Of a DNA stretch of 64,000 nucleotides, positions 54,826-64,000 are shown piece by piece. Source of the DNA: Lactuca virosa (lineage: Eukaryota > Streptophyta > Magnoliopsida > Asterales > Asteraceae); contig CAKMRJ010003334.1 of assembly GCA_928212115.1 (NCBI GenBank), positions 35,593,385-35,657,384 on the forward strand. Direction: 5' to 3'. The notes beneath the pieces were generated by a model. That model was not told the origin of the DNA and searched no databases. It was given only the letters and a program-made list of their open reading frames with translations. How positions within the stretch are numbered: the first letter of the stretch is position 1; every line of letters starts with the position of its first letter. Both the position numbers and the translations under genes were made by a program.

Positions 54826-57068
54826 TGTCACACCCCCAAACCGAGAACGGCGGAAACGTTCGGGGGCGGAGGACGTCATGTCAAGTATCACAACACATGC
54901 ATTATAGTAATCAAAGTACAAACAACCATTGCATTAATATGCATAAGTTTTACATAAGTGTTTAAACATTACATAATCGGACATCAAAAGTAGATATAGT
55001 AAAAGACAAAAGACGCAGCACGGTATTAGGCTGTCTCCTCAAAAGCTCCGAGAGTGTACCTGTCTACTGGATTTCCTGAGAATACAAGTTATTTTGAAAG
55101 AGTAGATCAGCATTTAAGCTGGTGAGTTCATAAGTATTTTTGTGTCAAAAGTTTGCATCTGATTCATGAAAATGTTTGTAAGTGTTTGATGAAAATGTTT
55201 GTATACTTCCTAGAAAATCCTATATTTTCTACTAAAAGTAGTATTCTACCAAGACTCAACTGTTTTGTATGTTTGTTCTCTCGTAAAATGTATGTTTTTC
55301 CAAGTTTTATGACTATCTTTACTAGAAAGTAGTTTGCATTTCTCAATGTGAGAATATCACAGCATGAATGTAATGGAAAAATGAAAGTGTACAGTAATGT
55401 TGTATAAAATAACTATTAAAGCACTAACTACCTTAAAACCAATTTGTTAATTAAGGTTAAAATGTGATGTGGTTATAACCTTGCTGATTGACTAGTATTT
55501 AACACGACGACATGTTGGCGTCGAAACTAATGTGACATTTGTCACCCCTTGGCTTGTCTTCCGGACTATAGCTAACAGTTGGGATATGGGATTGTCAGTC
55601 CCGTATAGATCTATACACACAATGCCCGCTCTCCCTCCAGAAGACTCTGGTTACAAAACGCGACATAACAAGTATATTGCTATGTCGTGAAGTAGTAGTT
55701 TCACATTATTGTTATCTTGTTATTGTTATAGTATATATGTTCCTTTCTGATGTTCTTTTCTGTTCTTGTTATAGTATGTATGTTCCTTCTTGTTCTAGTT
55801 ATAGTATGTATGTATGAACTGACTCATGTATGTTTCACTGTTCTAGAAATAGTAAGTAGTAATCCTCTAAACTATACCTATTATAATTTTACTAGTATGT
55901 TTGTTTGAACTGCTACTGATTGTAGAAAAGACTCAATTACTCACCATAAGCAACTAAGTTAAGTATGTAATTTAAAAATGGGTTTAATATTCATATATGT
56001 ATTTAATAAGTATAACTATGATTTAGCCGACATTCGGACTAGTGATCCTACCCTAAGCCCACAACCAAACAAGGAATAGGAGTTAAGGTATCTAGCAGTA
56101 GTCCTAAGTCCGTTAAAGCATACTTATACGTAAAAAGATAGACGAATACGATTTCATATAAAAGAAGTTTATAAAAGATTTAAAAGAGTTTTAACAAGTT
56201 TTGAGTATAAGAAATCCCTTTGGATGTTGTTTTCACGTGTAATTGGTTAACACAATTTCATTGTGTTCTACTTGTATTCCCCCCCCCCCCCCAAAGCATT
56301 TAAAAAGAATTTAAAAGTATATTTGTAGGGGTATGAACTCACTTGTTAGTGAGTGATTGCTATGAAAGATAGATATAGGATGCTTGAGATCACAAATGAA
56401 GTCCCGAAGCACCAATGGATCCTACTTAGCATATAACAACATATATAATCATACAATTAGTGTCTATAACAACTAATTTGCATATTAAACGACCTTAGGA
56501 AGTAGGAACACTTGCAATAAGGTGTTGGAATCGAAACTAGAAGGCTGGAAGGTGATCACGGCCAAACAAGGGGGAGTTCACGACCTTAGGGTGGTTCACG
56601 GCCCAAGATCTTATGAAGGGTTCACGGCCCTTGATGAAGGGTTCACGGCCAGAACCCTTGAAGATTTTGAAGACGGTGGTGAAAAGTGACGAATCAAAGC
56701 TAGAATAAAGGGGTTTCTAAGCATGAACAAGTAAGGATGAGATACTTACGTTTTTGGGGTGAAATGAGAGCCTTTGTTGGATGATACTTGAGACGTTTTC
56801 GGCCAAGGATGGAAGAAATGAGGAATAAATGAAAGAAATGTATATATATGGAGAGGGGTTCACGGCCGTGAACACCCTTTGATGAGTTTTCTGGTTCGAT
56901 TGCATTCATCTAATCCCAAGCTAACACTTCTCAACATCCAATCCATAAGTATACAAGGCTTAGAAATCTATATATGACCCTTAACACTCTCTAAAAGATA
57001 GCAGAAAACAAGTCTGACTTTTGATTGATTAGATTGACTCACAAGATAGAAATTTACGGGTTGTCACA
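54826..57068 (-). repeat. Solo gypsy LTR, TSD AGATA
   Basis: Element orientation runs from TGTGACAACCCG (57068) to GGGGGTGTGACA (54826), 2243 bp, with AGATA at 54821-54825 and 57069-57073. The palindrome GTTCACGGCCGTGAAC is at 56857-56872, just upstream of the TATA region (TATATATA near 56838, minus strand). More TTCACGGCC half-sites are at 56577-56650. Donor-like TATGAACTCACT (plus) is at 56332-56343, its complement at 55121-55132, the acceptor ends at 55076, and the dyad GTATAGATCTATAC is at 55613-55626. A C14 run is at about 56280. Confidence 0.95.
55076..56342 (-). other. Predicted leader intron inside the third solo LTR
   Basis: Minus strand: ACAA/GTGAGTTCATACCCC to CTTGTATTCTCAG, 1267 nt, with an 11-bp complement of the donor 45 nt before the acceptor. 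Splicing is inferred. Confidence 0.45.
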
Positions 57069-57290
57069 AGATAAAAGCTTATTGCTTTGGAAAACATTTA
57101 TGTATTTCCTTCTCAATCAAATTTTCCATAAACTTGCCAAAAGTAACATCATTTGAATCATCAAATTCAAACGTGTAGGTTCAAGTTCAATCACAAGAAA
57201 GTAATAGAATCAAAACCAAAACTTTAATACTTAAAGCATGTTTAAGATAAAACTCAAGCATGTTTAAGATAAAACTTTAACACTTAGTAT
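57069..57290. other. Short unassigned stretch with a possible coding remnant
   Basis: The minus strand at about 57075-57165 can be read as FEFDDSNDVTFGKFMENLIE followed by a stop soon after. It might be the end of a transposase or a host exon disrupted by the solo LTR, but I recognise no family. Confidence 0.25.
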
Positions 57291-59035
57291 GTGGTATATT
57301 GGGGGAACTCACTAAGCTTTGTGCTTACAATTTTTAGTTTCTGTTTCAGGTACCTCTAGTTCGAAGGGGAAGGGCCCGACAAAATCACACCACATCACTC
57401 CCTGATTTTTCTGCACTAGTGATTTTAGGATTTGTACTCTGATATTATGTTACAATGTGACTCTTTTGAAACTCTCGAATGTCCTTTACTCAAATCGAGG
57501 GTTTGATAGGTTTTTCCATAAAAAGAAACATTTAAATATAAGGTTTTTTATAAAAAGAAAAGGAGTGTGATGCTTGCAATCGGCCGAGCTTAAGTAAGTT
57601 GTCCCAAAATACCCATACAATTTATGTATGTGTACAGTCAAACCTTTGTCTTCCCACAATCCTTGAAAGTACCTAAAAATGTTAAACATACATGCATGCA
57701 AGCAAGGCTCTCGACACTAAAACCGATCCGCCTGAACAACATCGAGTATCTAGGCTCATAACACTTTAGTTGATCTTGCCATCAACTCGCCCCTTGTGAG
57801 TGTCTAGAATCACAACTCTTAACGTTGATATTTTCATCAACTCACCTCTTGGTCTTCAGCATAAAGTTGGTCCGCTCTCATCTTGGCCTTCCGCACAAAG
57901 TTGGAACGCCTCAGCCCACCACATCATATGTTGACATATACATAATACATTTAGACAAACAGTTCAACACCACAAGTAACAATCTACAAGTCTACCTGCC
58001 TAACAACATAATACAATCTATCCACATCCTAGCACACACTAGGACACATACTACATTATATAGTATAGTGAGAAAACTCACCTTACAGATAGCCAGATAA
58101 TCACCACTGCACGCGAATAAAGTAAAAGTTGGTCATACGAACCACCTAGCCATTTTATAAAGTCAAGCCTCAGCCTAAGACCCAAAACCTAAAAGTTTAA
58201 CCCAAGGTCAAACTTACTCAAAAAGTCAACATTTAGCCAAACAGACGCCCCATGCCTTATAAAGGATGCCCCTCATCCACTTAGATTTTCGACTTATTCC
58301 GTTAAGTCAAAGTTCCAACTTCCAGATTTGGTCCTTGACAATGTATTAATGGATAAAGTTTCCAACTTTACCCAATAAGACATCCCCATCAAGCAATATC
58401 TAAACTTTATTACACTAAAATGAGTCAAAGGACCAAATAACTTGCATATCTTAAAGGACATGCACTAAGTATCAACTTTCTAAGCTCAAAAGGTCCATTG
58501 AGCATACCTATGTGCTAAAAGGGAGTTGGAGTCATCTCAACTCCAAAGTCATAAACAACATGGACCAAAAAGCGACAAATATGACCAATAACAAGATCTA
58601 GCAATCCAAAGAGAAAGTTAGGAACTTTTGTACTAAAAAAGGTCCAGAAATGAAGTGACTTTGTTGGATCCAAGCTTGAACCTTCCTTCAAAGATACTAG
58701 GAGAGCTTCTTGATCTTCAAGCTTCACTCAAGAATGGGAAAAATAAGCTTATAAATCAACTACAAGCTCAAAAGTGAGAGAGAAAGGGTTAGGTTTTCTG
58801 AGAAATCGTTGAAAGGGTCAAGGAGGCTAAGAATGATCAAACCCTAGAGGTTAACGACGCTTAAATATCCTCCAAACCCTAAAAAGACGTTCAACCCATG
58901 GGTCGGGGCATCCCACGACTATTAAAAGTCTCCCGCGTATTTTACGATAAATTCCAGATTCTCAGTTTTTCAGATTTCAACGAAAAAGCATAATAAAATC
59001 AGATTAAATTACATAGCGGGAATAAGGATGTCACA
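57291..59035. repeat. Gypsy-type LTR fragments
   Basis: 57291-57455 resembles, in plus orientation, the acceptor region of the LTR at 14255 (GGGGGAACTCACTAAGC, TTTCAGGTACCTC). From about 57456 to 59035 a minus-oriented LTR is likely: it starts TGTGACATCC at 59035 and has AAGGTGAGTTTTC at about 58076-58088 and a TATA-like region near 58865 preceded by a GTCGTGGGATGCCCCGAC imperfect palindrome. Its 3' end and target duplication are not clear. Confidence 0.5.
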
Positions 59036-61389
59036 ATCATACCATACCATACCATATTTTTAGCCTGCTACATCATTTTCTCATCACCTTATAAGACCGG
59101 TGGGTGTCATGTCACATTATTATTATTATTATTATTTTAATCAAATAAAATATAATTTAATAAAATGTAATTATATAAAATTTATAAAAGAAAACTAGTT
59201 AATTAATCTAATTAAAAACGATTACATGATAATTAAATTAAAACACTACGGTATAAGACTAATTGTAATATTTTTTCATCATTTTCGTTCTAGCCCTCAA
59301 AACCATATCAAACACGCGATTTGTTTCGAGCGGTAAATTAAGGATTGTTTGGATTCATTTTTGGAAAACAAAAATTTGAAAGGTTTTCTATGAATCCAAA
59401 GTGTTGGTTGTTTGAAAAATGTGATATAGAATGTAGTATATATAGTGTTTATCTTTTTTTTAAATAAAAATAAATAATAATAATAATAATAATAAAGTGT
59501 TGTGGCAACGCTTTCTCATGCGGTGGGCTTACCTCACTCCGACCACCTGATCTATGTGGTGTTCATTGCACCACAACGATGACACATCACCACCGCAATT
59601 ATGAAGGTGACCGAGGGTCTAACTATCCACCAAAAGACTTCTACTAACAAATAGGAAACGGTGGCCAAAAGACTTCTAATTAGTCGTTAATTCATTAGTT
59701 TATTACATTAAAAAAAATAGATAAAAACAAAAACCCACGTTTACAAATTCGGGATTATTCCGACATAATACAGGTTTTATTTGTTTTCTTTATTTTCTTA
59801 TAAATATAAAAAAAGGGGACATGACCATACTGCCATCATGTTCAATGCACACGAGATGAGTTAACAGAAGTCCATTAACAGTTGTTAGCCTAAGGGACCA
59901 GTGATGAAACAAAATAAAAAATAATAGAGAAAAAAAATGCAACTAAGTCAAAGAGCACACGAACTATTTCAGTAATTTACTTAAAGATAAATGACATACT
60001 TAAAAATACGACGTTGATGTAACATTCCATTTACAGTTGAATGATTTATAAAGATAAAAACAAATTTATATAAAAGTTAAAATACTTTCATTTCTGGTGA
60101 TGGCAAAATCGCTATATCACATGTTAGGCTTGTTTAAAGAAGTAAACAAGTCTACAGTGGTTTGGGCCGGATTTAAGCATATTTTCTTGAGAGCTCATGT
60201 AGTGGGCGAATTTGGGCGGGATTAAACCATATTTTCTTGAGAACCCATGGAATGGGCCGTAGGCCGGAAGTCCGCCTCCAAAGAGCATATTTATTTATTT
60301 ATTTATTTATTTTTTGGTTAAAAAGCAAAAAGTCAGAAGTTGACGAAACCCCATGAAAACGCATCGTCATGTTTCTCACATAGAGATAACGTCCACCGCC
60401 AACTCAATCACCTTCTACAAACGCGACCAGTGGATGACTTATATTCGACACGTGTCCCGAATCCGATTTCCCTCTATATTTCTTTAAATTGAACGAGTAA
60501 ATGTGACGATGTAATTGTTAATATTCAAAGAGTCATAGTTTTATTCTTTAAATTGAACGAGTAAATGTGACGATGTAATTCTTAATATTCAAAGAATCTG
60601 TGTATTAAAAAATATATATACAGTTTCTACATATATGACCTTTTTAGTGAAGATATCGTAGTTTTATTCTTTTAATTAAAAATAGATTTCAATTCATATT
60701 TAACCCATTCCATTTCATCCATGGCAAAAGCCAAAATGGGAAGAACCAATAGGACGCCGGTGAAGGGGACACACGCGTCATTTGTAGGAACGAAAGAGCT
60801 TCCACCTCTCCTATGCAATACGTTGTACAAGTTAATGAGAATTGGATGAGTTAGTTTCCCACGTGTCACTACACCTCATTTCATCTTCTACCATAAAATA
60901 TTAAAGTTATCAATTGTAAGCTTAAGCTAGATGTTATATTGTTATATCCATGCGACGGTGTGAAAGATTTGTGTATAAGTATGAAAAAAGTACTTTATAA
61001 TGATATATAGATTTTTTTTTTAATGATATAAAAAATAAATTTATAGATTGAAAATAAGTTATATCTATATAATATATACCGGGATGAAATAAATTTATAT
61101 TATTATGTAGATAAAAATATGACGATCTCAATAATATATTTGAATCAATACCGAATATTACCTAATAAACGTATTGAATATACTATATATTCATCCCATG
61201 CTAAAAACATACCTATAAAGGAAGATATAAAACAAATTTATAAAACAACTAAATATGTAAAAATGATTTAAAAGTAAAAATATTTATAGAAGTATATTAT
61301 GGTTGAATACTTTATTATAATAAACATTAAAATACATGTAACTCGTTGGACTCATTATTTGTTTGAATTTTACGCATGTTAAATTATAT
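59036..61389. other. Lower-copy AT-rich region, no gene found
   Basis: No retroelement ORF or host protein motif is seen on either strand. It contains (ATT)n at 59113-59140, (AAT)n at 59470-59496, (TTTA)n at 60290-60315, an imperfect direct duplication at 60152-60258, a clean tandem duplication at 60479-60596, and G-box CACGTG cores at about 60441 and 60858. The 65-codon minus ORF at 60672-60869 has no recognisable family. Confidence 0.6.
60479..60596. repeat. Tandem duplication, about 65-bp unit
   Basis: TTCTTTAAATTGAACGAGTA and the following about 33 bases occur at 60479 and again at 60544 with one or two changes. A shorter partial third copy starts near 60657. Confidence 0.85.
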
Positions 61390-61398
61390 AAATGAAGA

Positions 61399-62455
61399 GG
61401 GATAATGACTTAAAAATGTAATATATTTTTCGATTTGTAAACATTTGGTCACTGGATTTTTTTTTTCGTCTACATTTACCCTTTCAACTTGTTAAACTGT
61501 ACACGTTCAGTCATTATGACCGGTTACTCCATGTTAGCCGAGAAAAATGACTTAATAAGGTAATATATTTTTCATTTTGTACACATTTAGTTCTTAATAT
61601 TTTTGTACACATTTAGTCCTTAATATTGTTTTGTTTCAAAATAAGTCATTTTTGTTTTTGTACTCATTTAGTACTTATGAATGATTTTTTTTTAAGTTTT
61701 TCTCACGGCATCTTACGTGGGACAATTATTGATGAAATGTGTGGGGCTGTTGATGTTTATGTGTAACGTCTCATTTTCACAACAAAAAATTTTCATTTTT
61801 AAATAAGGCAAAACTCCCTAATTATAAATCCATTATTAAGAAAAAAACATTTATTCTAAAATACATTTATCGAAAATCAAAGTAATATAAGAAACGCGGA
61901 ATCTTCAATACAGTTGATGAGTGTGTATAGTCATGTCTTTGTCTTCTCACGATCAACGATAGAACCAGAAAACATAAACAACTGGGTAAGCACAAAGGTT
62001 TGTCGGCATGTCGCCTTAACCCAACCGCTCTTCTCGAGCCTCCGTGCCTACAACTTATAGCCGACCCACACTACGTAGCTTGGCCTACAACATATAGCAG
62101 GGTCACCTCAACCTATCCCGTCATCATATGGCTATGTCACGTAAGATGTTATAAAAAACCTAAAGAAATCATTCATAAGTACTGAATGAGTACAAAAACA
62201 AAAATGACTTATTTTGCAACAAAAAAATATATTAAGGACTAAATGTGTACAAAAATATTAAAGACTAAATGTCTATAAAGTGATAAATATATTACCCTAT
62301 TAAGTCATTTTTACCGGCTAACCTGGAGTAGTCGGTCATAAAGACTAAATATGTACAGTTTAACAAGTTGAAGAGGTAAATATGGACGAAAACAAAAGTT
62401 AGTGACCAAATGTGTACAAATCAAAAAATATATTACCCTTTTAAGTCATTATCCC
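61399..62455. mobile_element. Non-autonomous Mutator-like element with long TIRs
   Basis: Terminal inverted repeats at 61399-61719 and 62138-62455 (about 320 bp, starting GGGATAATGACTTAAAA) are flanked by a perfect 9-bp duplication AAATGAAGA (61390-61398 and 62456-62464). Long TIRs with a 9-bp duplication are the Mutator-superfamily signature. The core (about 61762-62135) starts TGTAACGTCTC and resembles an inverted gypsy LTR 3' end. No transposase is present. Confidence 0.9.
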
Positions 62456-62464
62456 AAATGAAGA

Positions 62465-62974
62465 TGCAAATATATAATTACTTAAGGGTTAATCTGGTAA
62501 TTAGCTAGGAATCCCCGGAACTCTCCAGGATATGCGAGTGTGGAGATTATTGCTAAACTTGCGGTATAACTTGCACCGCCCAAATCTAACTACCTGCTAT
62601 AAACAAGTAGTTGGTTCAGTTACTTATGACACGTGGCATATTATCCGGATTCATTATCAATCATTCCAAAAATAATCCAGCAAAAATAGTCAAACAAGTA
62701 TCCATCCAACAATACACAATGATCTGCATAACGAGAGTGACACCTCGTCATCATACTCACTTCACACATACAGGTCAAAAGATATCCATCCCTGTCATCC
62801 TGATTCATCACATATGTACGTGTCACGTGACCACGTTACCGACGAACAGGAAACATATATCCTCCCACGTCTATTTGAAGTCAAAATTAATGTCATTTAC
62901 GTGTTTTCAAAATTGGGGTAATCACAAAATAAGCAAGAAAGCAGTAAGAATATTATGAAATAATTATATATATA

Positions 62975-63013
<39 letters not shown>

Positions 63014-64000
63014 TGAAGTTTTATTATACAATGATCATGTATTTTACACATGACAAACTCATATTAATTTAGCAAAACAATTTGGCTAATAATTGTATAG
63101 AAAATGGAAACACAGGGCTTCAAGAATAACTAGCGAGATTCCATTATTTCGCAAACTGTAAAATGTGTCTATTTAAGATGTTTTAGGTTCATGTAAAAAT
63201 TACACATCTATTTCAAGGATTTTGGTATCAATGTTAGGTAGTTTGTGAATAAGATTGATGTAGGTAAAAGAGTTGCAAACTTCTTCTATAAGTCAAGTCA
63301 TTGCAAAATAACAGATATCCACTTGAGTTTATAATGATTGAAAGTTAATCGTAGAGCCCGTTCTTTTTATCCATGAGATGACCATTTTGATCTTCATATA
63401 ACATTACCACTGACAATGTCTGATCGGATGTTAGATAAAATCGAGTGCCTTAAAAGCAAACAACCATATGGCGTCAAATAGTTCGAGGATCAATTGGGAC
63501 GGGTGGGTTCCCCAAACGGATTGGACATTCCTATTATTGTGTCCTATTATTGTGTGTAGATACATTTTCGAAAATGAAATCATAAATATTAAAAAATAGA
63601 TTAAAAGGTCAAAACAGAAATTAAAGACGCGAAAAAAATGGATTAACAATAACAATTAATTACTTCTCCAGAAGTTTCACTAGGACGTATCCACGTATCA
63701 AATATTTAAATAATACAAAAGATGAATTGACGAGGACAAAGCACTATTTCTTCTTGAATATGTCGTATGTGGAATTTAAGAAATGGAATGAGCTAAATAG
63801 ATATATACCTATTTATAAATTTGTACCATAACAATTTGCAATTAAAAATTATTATCTCCTATAATAAATCTACTATAATGGATCTTCATTTGTTATAGTA
63901 GATTTCAAAATTTTATTTAAAAAATACTTATAGTTATATTTTGATATTTGATTTTTTTAATCAACCCTTATAGTATACGGATTTTACACCTAATATATAA
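62465..64000. other. AT-rich region without identifiable gene
   Basis: No supported ORF. ACGT-core motifs (GACACGTGGC at about 62626, TCACGTGACC at about 62823, ACGTG at about 62899) cluster in 62620-62910, and a (TA)n microsatellite follows at 62965-63010. This could be promoter-like sequence, but no transcript is visible in the window. Confidence 0.5.
62965..63010. repeat. (TA)n microsatellite
   Basis: Two runs of TA dinucleotides separated by TTA. Confidence 0.9.

Noticed and set aside
53621..59035. A single large minus-strand gypsy LTR interrupted by the 54826 solo LTR
   Set aside because: The fragment at 57291-57455 has plus orientation and no matching target duplication was found, so the pieces are listed separately.
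60672..60869. 65-codon minus-strand ORF as a host gene
   Set aside because: No recognisable domain and no neighbouring exon; length is within chance.

Overview
The window looks like a transposon-packed, gene-poor stretch of a flowering-plant nuclear genome. The evidence is nested LTR retrotransposons of plant type, with chromovirus-like Ty3/gypsy and SIRE-like and other Ty1/copia polymerases. All visible primer-binding sites match plant initiator tRNA-Met (TGGTATCAGAGC). Arrays of ACTCGGCGAGT-type palindromes suggest a composite (Lactuca/Cichorieae-like) genome, but that last step is memory-based and unverified. I find no intact host gene.

Layout as nested insertions. The oldest visible host is Copia-A, a decayed SIRE-type copia element on the + strand. 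It runs from the tail of its 5' LTR (13901) through gag, a coiled-coil linker, protease, integrase, RT and RNase H (to about 22743) to a third, envelope-like ORF that only ends at 53582. Its 5' LTR is broken by Gypsy-2 (+, ends 13900), whose pol is in turn broken by Gypsy-1 (-, from before the window to 8534). Its gag holds a solo LTR (14255-16254, TSD GATTT). Its third ORF holds a solo copia-type LTR (25301-26081, TSD CCTCC) and the large Gypsy-3 (26243-52573, TSD ACTTA).

Gypsy-3 is itself split inside gag. Between 29213 and 46232 lie a - strand copia with no recognisable pol (29213-36265), a + strand copia with a nearly complete polyprotein (36266-44164), and a truncated gypsy LTR (44165-46232). 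From 53621 to 59035 come LTR fragments, a possible hAT (Ac-like) end with an AAC-rich tract, and a third solo LTR (54826-57068, TSD AGATA). From 59036 the sequence is AT-rich and lower-copy, with one Mutator-like element (61399-62455, about 320-bp TIRs, 9-bp TSD) that carries an LTR fragment.

The most interesting material is non-coding. (1) Four divergent LTR families share an intron-like segment: a 5' splice-site sequence, a sequence complementary to it 25-45 nt before a 3' splice-site sequence, and in the three chromovirus-type long-LTR families (Gypsy-1, Gypsy-2/3-like and the 54826 LTR) a dyad or hairpin between them. Differences between families keep the pairing. (2) The two copia elements share leaders with hairpins that have a constant CGGCATCCC loop and changing stems. 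(3) Each long LTR family has its own CG-centred palindrome, repeated next to the TATA box. All of this was read by eye; no alignment, folding or database search was run.
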